NCBI GenBank assembly: GCA_018857735.1 | Contig: JABMCL010002823.1 | Location: forward strand, 82,001 to 146,000 | Length of the DNA: 64,000 bases | Reading direction: 5' to 3' | DNA from: Alviniconcha marisindica | Taxonomy: Eukaryota > Mollusca > Gastropoda > Provannidae | Part shown: in pieces, positions 1-13,600 of the stretch | Position numbering within the stretch: position 1 is the first letter of the stretch | Layout: each line of letters opens with the position of its first letter | Position numbers and translations under genes: made by a program | Notes under the pieces: model-generated | What the model was told of the DNA's origin: nothing | The model's input: only the letters and a program-made list of their open reading frames with translations | The model's database searches: none

Positions 1-286
1 GCATGTATAGACTGACTTGAGTTCAGAATAATTTCCTTTTGGTGAACTCACATTCTGATTCACTGAAAGGACCAGGTCGATCGTACACAAGTGAGAAGAA
101 AAAAAACTTTTTTGTAAAACATGTAGATGTTTCCATCCTTTTTTCAGGCCTTACTTCAATGTCTCTCCCAATGACATGCTAATGCTTATAAATACTGACC
201 ATTGACCAAAATGACTTGTTTGCTGGTTTACTTTGGTATCTAGCAAACAAGAAATAAACCATACTCGTTGCGCGTTGTATGTACAG

Positions 287-3200
287 GTTTCTATGTGGAC
301 AAGTTTCAAAGTGAGTCAACCCGACAGTTGTCTGAGGAAGCAATGGCAGAACAAATCAGGGAAGACATCTGTACTGGGGCAGATGGTACCGAGATCTGCT
401 GTGGTGTCATTGGGGAAATTGGCTGTGCCTGGCCACTCACAGGTGCTTTATTACTCACTGTGTGTGTGGGGGGGGGGGGGGGGAGGTACTGTTACTGGAT
501 AAATTGGTTGTACCTGGCCACTCACAGGTGCTTTATTACTCTGTGTGTGTGTGTGGTGTGTATACTGTTACTGGATAAATTGGTTGTACCTGGCCACTCA
601 CAGGTGCTTTATTACTTACTCTGTGTGTATGTGTGTGTGCCCGGTGTGTGTGCGCATGTGTGTGTGTGTAGTTACTGGAGAAATTGGTTGAACCTGGCCA
701 CTCACATACTTTATTATACTTACTCTGTGTGACTGCATGTGTGTCTATATGTGCCCACTGGGGAAATTTGTTACATGTAATTGGTTGTACTTCACTACTG
801 CCTGGGAGGTCGATGTCAAGTCTGCATCTGCTGTCTTTGCAGAAGTGCCCCAGGTACCATTAGGTGCACCTCACCCCTTGGTGGGCCATTGCTTGGCTGT
901 GCAGGTGTAGGCTCAGTTATGCAACTACCGACACCACATAGATTTATTCACACAAGAGAAGTCGCATCAAAACCTGTCAACAAGCTCTGTGTTCTCAGAT
1001 TTTGAAAAGCGCTCCTTGAGGAGCGCAGCAGCAGTTCAAAGTGAGCTGGGCAGTCCTGCCATCATCCATCCAGGGCGCAACCCAAAGGCGCCCTTTGAGA
1101 TCATGCGCATCTTCCTGGAGGCTGGTGCACAAGCGGAAATGACTGTCATGTCACACTTGGATAGTGAGTACATACCATGTGAAATGAAGGTCATGTCACA
1201 CTTGGATAGTACATAATATGTGAAATGACTGTCATGTCACACTTGGATAGTGAGTACATACCATGTGAAATGAGGGTCATGTCACACTTGGATAGTACAT
1301 AATATGTGAAATGACTGTCATGTCACACTTGGATAGTGAGTACATACCATGTGAAATGAAGGTCATGTCACACTTGGATAGTACATAATATGTGAAATGA
1401 CTGTCATGTCACACTTGGATAGTGAGTTCATGCTATGTGAAATGAGTCATGTCACTGTTGAATAGTGAGTTCCTGCTATGTGAAATGACTGTCATGTCAC
1501 ACTTGGATAGTGAGTACATACCATGTGAAATGACTGTCATGTCACACTTGGATAGTACATACTATGTGAAGTGACAGTCATGTCACACTTGGATAGTGAG
1601 TACATACTATGTAAAATGACTGTCATGTCACACTTGGATAGTGAGTACATACAATGTGAAATTACAGTTGTGTCACACTTGGATAGTGAGTTCATGCTAT
1701 GTGAAATGACTGTCATGTTACACTTGGATAGTGAGTACATACTATGTGAAGTGACAGTCATGTCACACTTGGAACTGGATAGTACATACTATGTGAAAAA
1801 ATAAATGGCTTTAAAGACAAAGTATAACTGCCTCAGTGACAGAGGACCCTGCACATGAAATAGATATTGCGACATACTATTTCTCTACAGGGACAATTTA
1901 TGACACAGAAACTCTCCTTGAATTTGCCAAGCTGGGCTGCTACTGCGAGTACGATTTGTTTGGGATCGAGACCTCACACTATCAGCTATGGCAGGAGGTG
2001 GACATGCCCAGTGATGCGCAGCGCATTGCTTTCATTCGCACTCTGCTGGACAGCGGCTACAGCCACAAAGTCCTTGTGGCTCATGACATCCATACCAAAC
2101 ACAGACTGGTAAGCAGCATAACCATACCCTGACACACAAATTATGGACAATATATATTTATATAATGGCATATTAAAGGGGACACCAAGTGAAGAGGCAT
2201 CTGGGTCCCATTGACTGGAATGGATTCCAAAATGGACTTACAGCAGTCTTTTAGTTGATTTATGGACCATACTGTTTAAAACTGACATTCGCAAAACCTA
2301 GCCATAAGTGCTGCCATTTTATGTCCTGCAGTCTGTGCCTTTGTCACCATGAACAAGGATGGCATGTGTGACTAAGTGTCTATTACATCCTGAGCCAGCA
2401 TTTTTCTTCACTGGTAAAGAGCAGACCATCAAGACTGCACCTTAAGAGACTTTAGCAAGAAAGTATTCCTGTGACATAAATATTAAAACAACAACAATAC
2501 AAAGCCAGCAAATCAATATATTTCCAAATTTCTGTTTTCAAGCCAGCTAGTGTCTTTGCCTTTGGTCCCCTTTAAAGTAGTTTAATGTCTTTTTGTTTCT
2601 GGCTCTCACAAAACACCCACTATTTGTCTGTGGGGGAAAAAAATATTCTGTCATTGCTGTCAGTGATCTTTGAAACTTTGTACTTTTGTACACAGCAGTT
2701 TGGTGACCATGGCCCATTTGTGGTAAGATCAAAGGTAAAAAGCACATTACACTGTATGTTATGGTGGTTAATACATTGATACATGACCATATCATATAAA
2801 ATGCTTTCAGTGACTAGTTTGTATTTAAGATAGAGGATCACCAAGTTTCTGGACTCAGATTTTAGTATGGTGTTTTAGTAAAATCATCCAGCTTTGCATG
2901 GTCAGATCTTTAGCTGTTCATACCTGGACTCCACAGCTATTGAAACCTTCACCTGGCAAGTTGTTTATTCTGGGCAAGGTCTTACCCAGCCAGCTTGGCC
3001 TTTACACAAGTAAACATTGGCCTTCAGTCAGTTAATATAGCACTTCTTGTTACTTGTAATTATGTTCTGTATTTAAGGGAGATTATTTATTTCTGCGCTT
3101 CTCAAAAACTTATTGTTAGCACTCTTGGAACAGTCTCTGAAAGGTACCTTTTAGATTTTGCAAGATGGTAACTGCTGTTGAACCTGCCTGTTCATTCCAG

Positions 3201-4001
3201 CTCTGATGACCATCACTGATTTTAAGGTCATAAGAATCCCCATTTTGAATATAAGTCAACTGAGAATTTGCCTCTGTATGTGAGTGTGCGTGTGTCTTGC
3301 TTGCTCTTAAAAAATAGTGTAAAGATGCTGCTGCATGGCTGAAAGTCTGGAAGCCCTCCGTGAATGAATACAACATGTGTACTGTAACTGAACAGTTCAT
3401 ACTACCTTGCACCTTGAAGCTCCTGTGGCAAAAGCTAAAGATCTGTAACGCTGATGTTTTTAAAAAAAAAGTGTATGCAGATGACCTTTACACATGGAAG
3501 TTGGCTGCAGTTTTTCATGGGTGTATTAAGCAGCACTAACTGGACATATTAAGGAGAGTCCCTTCCACTAAAACCCAACTGGAAAATTTTGAGGTTTGGC
3601 AATGCTTCCCAGACCAAATCAGCAAAACACCTCTAAGATAACTTGGCTAACCCATAAGTCATAAGTGAAGCGTAAAAAATGCATAGGTTATGTATAATAC
3701 ATCAGCATGCTTTTGTGCAGCAGTTCTCGTCTTACTTAACCTTTTAAAGTATCCCACTGCAGGGCCCACTTTCAAAGTTGTGGGTAAGGGAGCCCCGCTG
3801 ACCTCTTAAAACACCCACTAATGGGAGCCCCTATTATGTATGTTGGTTTTTCTTTCCTTGCAGAAAAAGTATGGAGGCCATGGATACAGCCATATACTTG
3901 AGAACATTGTGCCAAAGATGAAACAGCGCCACATTTCTGAAGAAGACATAAAGAAGATTTTGACTGACAATCCAGCAGCTTGGCTTGCTTTCACCAAGTG
4001 A
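287..4001 (+). CDS. PTER: Phosphotriesterase-related protein, 3' part (exons 287-442, 999-1163, 1891-2108, 3864-4001)
   Basis: Metal-dependent amidohydrolase of the phosphotriesterase family. In mammals PTER is reported to hydrolyse N-acetyltaurine; the substrate here is not shown. Four exons join in phase. The first two bases complete a codon begun in an exon before the window, then 224 residues and TGA at 3999-4001. Family metal-site motifs are visible: GEIGC (Glu bridging position) at 412-426, IIHPGR around 1065, MSHLD ending at 1162, and AHDIH around 2083. The last exon reads [11 protein letters not shown] and ends in WLAFTK. Introns are GT-AG. Vertebrate PTER is about 350 residues, so about 125 N-terminal residues with the HxH pair lie upstream. 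The two exons ending at 442 and 1163 are followed by tandem copies of their own 3' ends. No frameshift is seen. Confidence 0.93.
410..790 (+). repeat. Minisatellite copying the PTER exon end and its splice donor
   Basis: The last 30-odd exon bases (ATTGG, CTGG, CCACTCACAG) plus the donor and following intron (GTGCTTTATTAC) recur three times downstream, near 500, 575 and 680, with a decayed fifth copy near 775. Spacing is 80-110 bp because GT-rich and G-rich simple sequence has expanded between copies, including a G12 run at about 471-482. The second and third copies keep the AG/GTGC junction. The fourth has lost it. Confidence 0.85.
1136..1797 (+). repeat. Minisatellite built from the PTER exon 3' end plus splice donor
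   Basis: Units of 45 bp contain about 28 bases matching the exon end (coding MTVMSHLD) followed by GTGAGTACAT. They alternate with 41-bp units in which the GTGAG is deleted. From 1182 to about 1400 the pair forms an 86-bp higher-order repeat (starts near 1182, 1268, 1354). About ten copies keep a full GATA/GTGAGT donor. The true exon must end at the first copy (1163), since reading through reaches a stop at 1214-1216. Confidence 0.9.
2175..2572. mobile_element. piggyBac-like MITE (non-autonomous), copy A
   Basis: A roughly 400-bp non-coding segment in the PTER intron. It starts TTAA/AGGGGAC and ends GTCCCCT/TTAA, giving inverted ends AGGGGAC and a TTAA target duplication, as expected for piggyBac-type elements. 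No transposase is encoded. An internal stretch (GAGCCAG, CACTGGTAAAGAG) recurs in the SMARCA intron near 51.9 kb, which supports a dispersed family. Confidence 0.6.
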
Positions 4002-4700
4002 TTGTTGAACCAAGACTTGGAATTTGCAGGGAATGTCCTTTGCAATAACAAAAATTGAAGAAACACTACGATGTTACAATGAACAGTACAACTGCAATTT
4101 GTACAACTGCAGTTTGTACCATCAGTCTGTATGAAATATTTTGAATATTAATCGGTTTATAGAGATGAGACAGTTGGAAACCAAACTGGACCAGAGGAAA
4201 TGCTGTACATAAAAATAATTTGTGATAAAAAATTTAAACAACAGATTTTGGTGTATATAATAATATATATCTGTATGTATGCACACTATTCACTGGGGAT
4301 TTATTTTTTGACAATAGTGTTGGCCAACACTTCTGATAAGATGATTACCACACGAAAGATAAAATGGTTTACAGTATGTAGGAAATTTTAGCTGACCAAA
4401 CAAAAACACGTATTTTGCATATTTTTTTTAGCAGAACAGTTTTTACAAGCAACAGGGTCCCCCCACAAAAAAAATATGTGATGGATCTGATCTGTGTACT
4501 GCTTGAATTCTAATGTTCAGTGTTTTGAAGGTTTGGTCCCTTTTCCTATCTATTCAGACTGCAAGTAATCCTGTTTAAAATGTTAACAAACAAAAAGAAA
4601 ACAAAGAGAGATCTCTTTCTGTGTCTCTCTGTCTGTATTGTGCGTATTAATATATATTGATGTATTTTTACAGAATTATTTCATGATAAAAACAAAATGC
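4002..4700 (+). other. Probable PTER 3' UTR and flank
   Basis: AT-rich sequence after the PTER stop with no coding signal on either strand. I found no canonical AATAAA in the first 700 bases, so the cleavage site is not placed. Confidence 0.4.
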
Positions 4701-4751
4701 ATATATTTATACTTTGAAGATTCATGGACTATTCATCAGAGCAATTGATTG

Positions 4752-4811
4752 TGCATGTGTGTGTGTGTGTGTGTGTGTGTGTTGTGTGTGTGTGTGTGTG
4801 TGTGTGTGTGC
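4752..4811. repeat. TG/CA dinucleotide microsatellite
   Basis: About 28 TG repeats interrupted once by a TTG. Apparent TG- or CA-coded reading frames here are simple-sequence artefacts. Confidence 0.95.
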
Positions 4812-7800
4812 ATACATGCACATACTTGTGTTCAACTTGATTTTCACCACAATCATACAAATGTACATCACAAACAAATGCAACCACAGCAAACCTGAAA
4901 GCACACACAAAGTAACACAAACAGACTTGTTACTGAACACATTACCTATGTACTCACACAGAAAGGTATCAGAACACTGTCACTGACATAGATACATGCC
5001 TGAAGAACAAACGGCACAAGCACACATAAACACTAACATTGAAAACACCATGCACCTATATTCTACTAACACAGAAACGTACAACACTGGTACATGTACA
5101 TGCCTCATGAACACATACATTTGCACACAGTATCTCTTGAATGACAAATTTATTTCAGCCCAAAACAAATCTACAAAAAAATATTGCAATTGCAATTATG
5201 TGTATTGGAGCAACTATTCAGCTGCAAGAAAAGCTGGAATCATCCACAGATGTTAGACAAACATGAACAATGATAAAAGAAAACTCACTCAGTTCATCCT
5301 TTCAACAGAAGCAAACTGCAGGCAGGCACTAATGCTGTTATACAGGCAACAAAATGCAAGAAACACACACAATGTCATTCAAAAACAAAAACAAATAATC
5401 CAACATTTTAACAAGATCACGTTCTGAATGGCCAGCTGTTTGTTTATTCTTTGTGCAAATGGCTGGTCATAATACATGATCGTCCAATTAATTCGTATGC
5501 AAAACTGATATTTTCTCAAATCAGTAGTTTTTTGTTTCGTTTTTACTTGTACACCAGTGAACTTGTCATTGCTGAGTAAAATGCATCAGACTAATTTCAT
5601 CAGCAAGAAACTGTTACTGCCAACAGATATGTCGTGGTGGTGATGTAGAGCTTCATGTCCTCAGATGTCTGTTGACATATTAGGGACAAACTGTGACCAA
5701 TGCCTAAGCATGGTTCAATGTTGCTTTACATCCACAGAAACCGTAAGGCTCAATAGGAGGGAAAGCCCAGGACTCAACTTTCACACAGCTCCTGAACTCT
5801 GATAAAGTCGTGTTGTCAAGACCCCTCTTATACATCTTGACCATACGCAGTCAAGACAAGAAATCTCTGATGACATGGACCTATACTTTTGTACATGATT
5901 ATGTCGGTTATGTATACGGAACAAGCATACTACTTTTACAATCATGCAAAGTTTCAGAGACGTTGCTTAAGTAGTGTCCAAGAAAATGCCGGTTTTTGCT
6001 GAGGCAGGGAGCACATCAGCTCTCTTAAATGTGTGCCAGAAAAAGGCAGAATCACAAAAAAGCATTATATGTGTAATCTTGCTGTCACACTAAGCAAGTA
6101 TGTAGAACTTAGGAAAAATGCAACAAACAGTTTTGATTTTAAATTGCACCACACCACTGTAAGTATGAAAGAATGATATGAATAGTAAGGTAAAGCTAAA
6201 GTAATACAATCATGCAAAGCCTAACAGTAACATTAAAGTAATGTGACATCGGCAGTGTCCAAGAAAATCCCAACATTATGGTTTGTGCCATGGTCAGGCA
6301 GATGGTCCCACACTGATCACTACAGAGTATAGTTAGTAACTGGATTTAAATGTCTTGTTGACCACACAGGGTCACCTCAGGACAATCAAACTGTCAGCAG
6401 CAATTTACACACATTTCAAAACTCATACATGTATGTAAACCATTTCTCAAGTCAAATCTACAAAATCAGTCCACACGCAGACACAAAACATACATACACA
6501 AACATCATTTGTCCGTGAGTCAGTCTCTTGTTCACTGGATTAACTTGATCAATATCAGATTAATGAAAACTGTAACAAGGAATGTACAGAAACAATAACA
6601 ATGTTATATATAATGGAAAATGCCAGAGCCATATGGCATGTGGCAGCAGGCTGCACAAACCACCTACCAACTATCAGCAAGCTGCTCAACAAAACCCATA
6701 CAAAAAAGCCGTTCTTAATGAAAACTATTGGCTAATCCTGAGGCAAAATGTCAGAAGAATAGGCAATTACTAAATTAGCAGGAAAATGACAATACAGAGC
6801 AACAGGACTAGACAGAAGACCAAGAAGAAGAGATGAGACAGGAAAAGGAGAATCAAATGACAGCCCTGAGCTTCCACTGAAGAGGATGACACATTCTGTT
6901 AGGTTTGTGGGTGACATTTTATTTGCAGAAACCTGAAAGTGAAACCAGCAGAAAAGGGGGTATCTTATTTACCGTGACTGAGATGTTCAAATGCAGATGT
7001 TCCAGGTTCATTTACATCCAGAGTTACCAAAGTCAACAGTTTAAGACCCCCCCCCCCCCCCCCTGATTTGCAACAGCACAAGTCTTTCAGTGCCTTTTCC
7101 AAAATCCTTACAGTTTGTCTTAAAAATTAAGCAATTACTAAACCATGGTATACCATAATTAATGAGGGCTTTTGTGACCTATTACATTTTGTTGCTAGCT
7201 TATCTGCAACCATGATGTATGGTTGTTCAACTAAACCCATCGAAACTTGCATCTATCAATATATGATACAATCACATGAACAAAGTCCTTTCCTTCAACA
7301 AGTTTGTCACCTTGCATGGCATAATATACTGAGCGAGCACCTAGAATACTAGTAAGTCACTGTTACCAGCAGTATACCATAAACACATGCTCACTGTGTT
7401 TGCACTGTCTAATTATTAATAACAGTACACCCACACACCTACGTTGGTTGCAAACATATCAGTGGTACAGAAAATATAGAACTGACAAACATTCAATGAA
7501 GTTTTGAACCATCGCTGTGACCTTAACTTTGAACACAGAAATCCAAACTTTTTACAAGACACTCTGGCTCTTGATGATGTACCAGCAAATTAAGTTTGGT
7601 TGCAAAAGGATCAAGAGCTCTCAAGATAGATTTGAAACTATCCTATTCATCACATGAGCCATCCCTGTGACACTGACCTTAATGGTAGCAAAGCAATCCT
7701 TTCACAAGATCTCTTGTCCATGGTGATGCGCTAGGCTAGTTCAGAAGATAACACATTCTGTACCACAGTTGTGACCTTGAACACAGCAAAGCAATTTTTT

Positions 7801-10643
7801 TCACAGGACATTCCAGCTTGTGATGATGTACCATCAAACAAAGTTTGGTAGCAAAAGGGTCAGAAATTAGAAGAGACAACAGAAAGTCAGATTTTGATTA
7901 TATGAGCCCTGTGATCTTGATCTTGAAGATAGCAAACTGATTTAAAAAAATTCACACAACACTCCAGTTTATAATGATGTACTATCAGTCACAGTAAGTA
8001 AAACCAACCATAATGGAAGGGGAAAGAAAAACACGACCTCTGTCCCAGCCAGTCAACAACACAAATGAATAATTCAAATGCCACAAATCAAAGCATGGAG
8101 CTGAAGTTTGTCACGCTCTCCTGAAGCTGAAGCTTGTCAAGAACCAAAAAACAGCCAAACATAGGACAACAGAAAGAAAGAAAAACAACAAAAAGAAACT
8201 TGAAAAGAAACTTAGGACCAGCAGCAAGAGCATCAAATGAAAATGAGAACATCAGTGTTCAAGTCATATTCAAATTACTTTCCACACCCAGGGTAAAATC
8301 TGTGCAAACATGAGCGTGCCTTTGTTTCTCTGATTTAGAAGGTACTGAAATCAGCATTGCCAACATTCTGTGATTCTAGTAGTGAATTGCTCATCTTACA
8401 TCAGGAACATTAATTATGATGGCCAAAGTCACTGAACAACTGAAGTGTAACTGTGTATTATATACATGAAAAATGTATAGTATGATTTATAATCCTCCTG
8501 AATTTTAGTTTTGGTTTTGTTTAATTTAAGAATGAAGCTGTGAACATAACAAGGGGATTGCCATTGAATATCGTATCACTGGCAGTGTTCACTGCAGTCA
8601 AATCATACCTCATGCATTTACACGAACTTTGCATGAAACAGTAATATTTGAAAATGTGGAAACCAAGTAGTAAATACTGACAACTGTTTTAATGCAAATT
8701 AGTTAATATAGCTGACTGATCCTTCATCTAACAGCTGCAAAAGTTAGTGCTGCTTTCTGTGGAAGAACTACTAGCAAAATCAGTTGTTGGTTTACTCATC
8801 AAGAAAGACATTATAATTATTAACTTTTAGTTTTACTGTTTGAATGTTACTTGTTAGCACTGCTATGACTCTGAAACAATGGCCAGGGTCACTGTAGTAT
8901 GTTTGAACATGTACTAGGATTTTGCTCAGTACAGGCAAGCACCAAAAAAACACTCCATTTGACCAGACTTGTTCTAAAATGTATTTGACAGCATACTCTG
9001 TTGAGTTTACTGCAATGGTTGGTTAGCAGCTGATTTTATTTTTGACATCTTGCCACATATGGGTTTACCACAGTATTATGAGTATGGCACCATTGTCACA
9101 CAACCTGCTGGACACTGACCATTACACTCATGTTTTGTGTACACGCATCACTGAGTTGTCCCTCATTTCTTCTACACTGTATGTACATGTATACTGTACA
9201 TGTATGTTTTTCAACTGTCATTTTTATTCACCCAGTGCTAGTTTATTCTGTTTTTGATAACTGCACAGATGCTGGAAAAGTATAAAGGATGGCAAGCCAG
9301 CAGAACATCATCATGTACACTTAATCAAGCCCCTTCATCATGTAGATTCAACCATATCACATATTCACAAGAATAGTGGGACTTGTTCTGAACAAGAATT
9401 GTGGGCACAAGGTCCAGCTGAAGAGGACAACAAAAATGCTGATGAAGCCAACAAACTGTCTCCAGTTACTTACACACAGCCATGTTTACACCACAATACA
9501 TACTTTTCAAAGCAAAACATTTATACAGTTTTTACAAACAATAGTGTCATACTGTCCTGTTCACAGTAACAGTTACACATTACATGTGCTCTCTGGATTT
9601 CAGTCAGTCAGCCAGTTCTTATTTAGGTTCATACATCTAGATCAGTAGATGGCACTATTACTGAGAAAAGGTTAATCAGTTCAAATGGATATGTGGTGGT
9701 TTGTGTTTACACTTGCACAGAAGACTCAGTGACAGTGTAATGCTATAAAGTAATAACAGACGCATGGGTAAAACAGGTCAACACAAAATGTACAATCTTT
9801 CTAAATCACTATTTCTGAAAACTTAAGGAAATACAGGAGATTAACATTTCTGTTGATGATTTATACAACAACAAAAGTAAACCGCAATTTTGTTTGACAT
9901 TTTCAGAAGAGAAATTTACACTGGAAAAGTGGAATGTCATCAGTCATATTCTCCCTCCCTCTCTCTCTCCAATCAAACAGATTACAATCAAATAACCACT
10001 GCTCAGCACTGTCTGTAAGTTATATTGTTCTGCTACGTCACTGCACAGAAAACATACTGATATCACTGATATTGTAAAATTCAGTAGTACATGGATTATT
10101 CTGCATATTCTTTTCATGCCTGCTTACCACATCTCATGCATCTGCACAATATGAATAATCAAATCCGGGGAAATTCACAATTTATCATAACATTCAGTTT
10201 CGCTTATACAGCAGTAGGTGATGGCAACTTCAGGTTCAAATGAAACAAAATCAGCTCAAAAATCAACAAGCATACACTCTACTTGTCATATTAAGATTAA
10301 GAATTGAATATACTGAGCATCATGATTCAACGCATGACCAAAAATGGCATAGTAAATTACCAAGTACAACAAAGTTATAAAATGGCTGAGACCCTCAAAA
10401 TATCTAAAATACCTGTGAGGTTTCAGTTTTGATCTAAGCCTCAGACATGATTTTTCGAAACTAGACTGTCATCCAGGGAACATGAAACATCTGCTAGTAG
10501 TGCTATGCAGCCCTAGTTAAATAAGTAGAAGCTTTCCCTAAGTTATCTTTGGTTATTAGTAGAAAATGCAGATATGTTCATCTTTCCACTCTGGCTATGC
10601 AAAATCTACTTCGCACAGCTTGAAACTGCTGACTGTCCATAAA
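4812..10643. other. Intergenic region and possible long 3' UTR of the zinc-finger gene
   Basis: No protein-coding segment is recognisable on either strand over 5.8 kb. PTER and the zinc-finger gene converge here. On the - strand, candidate poly(A) signals (AATAAA read as TTTATT) occur at 9242-9247 and 9223-9228, and another near 5149-5154. The zinc-finger 3' UTR could therefore end near 9.2 kb or run to about 5.1 kb. A C-run of about 15 lies near 7048-7063. Confidence 0.4.
7495..8000. repeat. Old diverged tandem repeat, about 150-bp unit
   Basis: Three to four diverged units share the order GTGACCTTGA, AGCAAAGCAAT, TTCACA-GACA, TGATGATGTACCA and AAGTTTGGT-GCAAAAGG. Divergence is much higher than in the intronic minisatellites, so this array is older or not homogenising. 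Confidence 0.55.
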
Positions 10644-13600
10644 TTACCCATCCTGGACACTGATGTATCTTTCCACTTGAAGGGTGCGCTGGTCATCAAC
10701 GTGTGCCAATGTAACCACAGCAGCCCCACCATCACTTGCATGCATGTCAGACACATGCTTGTACACCAACGATTCATCAGTTGCAATCCAGCCACACGAT
10801 GTGCACTGGATGTGTTCTGCCAATGCCTCTGGTTTTTCCTCTGAATGCCCTGTGGCAATGTGCTCATCCATTTCCTTTGTTACGTATGTGCTGAAGTCAC
10901 AGCTGGGTTGGTCACACACAGACAAGCGCGACGCCCGTCTGTTTTTATATGCAATGACATCACGAATGATGACAGCCTGGCCAGGATGCACTGAGGAGTG
11001 ATGAGACTTCATCTGACCAACAGTGCTGGTGTAATAGTACTTCTCACAGTATAAGCAAAGAAATTCTTTTTCATTGTCCATACATGCTTTGGATGCACAA
11101 GAAACATTTGACGCTTTGGTGGAACTGTGAAGTTTTGACTGTTTAGCTGTGCCCTGTCCATTAGTTCTGCGCATGAACTTAACAGGTGCTGGCTGATATG
11201 TCTGGCTCAAATAAGGGTGTGGCTGAGAGGAGTGACACAGCTTGTAATGATGCACGACGTCAGCCTCACTGTACCTGTACACGGAGCATTCAGGAGAGGG
11301 ACAAGCGTAGAACACACATTTCAGATGCAGAGCTCTGTGGTAGGCACTTTTAAAAGTGAAAAAAACATCCTGACTATGAATGCTTTGGATGTGGGCTTTG
11401 AGAGAACTGAGAGAGTCAGATTCAAAGGCACACTTGGAACACTGCACCTCTGTCACATTTTTACTTTCATGCCATTTTCTGGAATTTCCAAAGGATCGTT
11501 GGGTGTTTCTGTTTTGAAAGCCATGGTTCACTTTCAGTCTTTGGCCACCAGGCACTGACTTCTGCATGAAAAACGAGCCTTGCTGCCTGCTAGCTCTCTT
11601 GCTTGTTTTCGACATAAATCCTCTTTTCAGCTTTCTGTATCGTGCCCCCTGATCTCGTTTCCGTTTCAAATGACTCAGTAGTACAGTTGGACGTGTTGAA
11701 TGCAAAGCAGACATGGCTGGAGAATCAGTGGCACTGGAATGAATGGCATACAGTTCAGGCATTTCATCATTGTCAGAAGTATTGCATTGCTGATCTCCCT
11801 CCACACTGTCTGGCAAGTCTACAGCAGCTACAGAGTGATCCATTTCAGCAGTGCTGGCACCTGGTGTTGAGCATGTAGCATGCAGTCTGTCAAAGTGTTC
11901 CTGGGTGTGGATTATATCAGGAGGTTCCAAAGTGTCATCATCACTGTCGGCCACAACACCAATGATGCTACCACTGTCCTCACCTTTTTCTTCACAGTCG
12001 CATGCAGGAGAGCTGTCGAGGTTGGAGTCATCTGCATCATTGCTTCCTTCCATGTGGTCGATGGTTGCTTTGGCCTGCTTGCAAAATATGATGTGACGGT
12101 CATGTTCCGCTTTCCGTTCCCCCTCCCAGAGGCACCACCTACAGAAGAAAACAGAAGATCTCTTCTTCTTGCGGTGAGCTGGTACATTTCTCACAATAAG
12201 GCACTGGCTGCCATGGAATTTCACGACATGGCGTTTAGTTTGAGTTTTACTTGAAGCATATGGGCAATAGATACAGGAAAACTTGGCATAGCTTACCTTG
12301 GAAGGAGCAGCAGCTGCAGAGGCAGCGGCAGAAGACGGCAAAGCCTGAACTTCCTCAGCAATGCGTACGGTGGCCTGCAGGCATTCCAGGAGGTGAGGTT
12401 CCACTGGGACATCTGTAGGCTCATGCAACCAGGCTGTACATTCTTGGGAATGGTTTAGAAAAGTCTGGCCTGAAGATGATCTGAAGGTACAATCTGAGCG
12501 TGTGCACATGAACACTCTGCTGTTCATGCCTCCAAGACCAATCAGACATTTTCCCTTGTGACGGTTCAAAATGTGGTTGCGTAGTGGGCCTAGAAGACGA
12601 GAGACATAGTTGCAGTGGTAGCATTTGAGACAAGTTGTGTCCTTGGCCTGAATGCGTGGAGTTGGAAAACGTACTTTAATGGGCACAATGGATTCACACA
12701 GCTCAGGAGGCTCCTGTTTCACAAGGACAGGTGGTTCACCCGACTGCAAACTTTCAGCAGCGTGATTATCAGTCTGAGGCAAATCATGACTGTTGGAAAG
12801 CAAATTTTCTTCAGCAACATCAATCTCCAGATTTTGGTCGGCGCTAGAGTTGGAGTCCTCCCCACTGCCAGACTTTGAAAGAGGAGGAGTGGAACTGTCC
12901 TCAGGCTTGATCAGGGCCACATACCTGTGAGGTTTGCCGCTGTGCTGACGAACCGAGTGGTCCTTGATCCCGCTCTGTGACTTGCTGGTGAAGGTGCAGT
13001 AGCCGCAGCTCCAGTACAGGTTAGAACGCATTTGCTGCATGGCCCCTGCGCCGACACTGTTTGGGTTCAGGGGGGAAGGGGTAGGCGAAGGTGAGGCACG
13101 CAAGGAGGCGTTGCGACCAGTACTGGTGGCAGGACGCTGAAGGCCGCACGGTTGGGGTGACTCTGGAGCCAAGGCCGGTGGGAGGGTTGATGCAGAGAAG
13201 ACCTGCGTGATGACTGGATGACCGCCATCAGGGACTGGCGATTCGGTGTGAGAACGTGCAGACTGACCCATCAGTGACGACGCAGGGCCTGCAGGCTGAG
13301 AGGGTGGGGGTGGATCAGGTTGCGCAGACAATGTGGTGAGAGAGGAAGATGCACTGCTGCTCTTGCTCCCGACTTCCTGTGACACAACTCCCTTATCCTC
13401 CACAGCTTCTTCAAGGTCTTCAACATTCAAGTCAAAGAGATCATAGTCCGTGGAGTAACTCTTCTGTCCTTTCTGGTTGCCTTTCCCTTGTCCACTTTTG
13501 CCAACTTTGCTGGATGGCTGTTCGTCTCCATCATCATCTGGTGGCCCTCTTTTCTTTCGCTGATTATCGAGGCTTCTCTCTTTTGGACTATGGATGCGCA

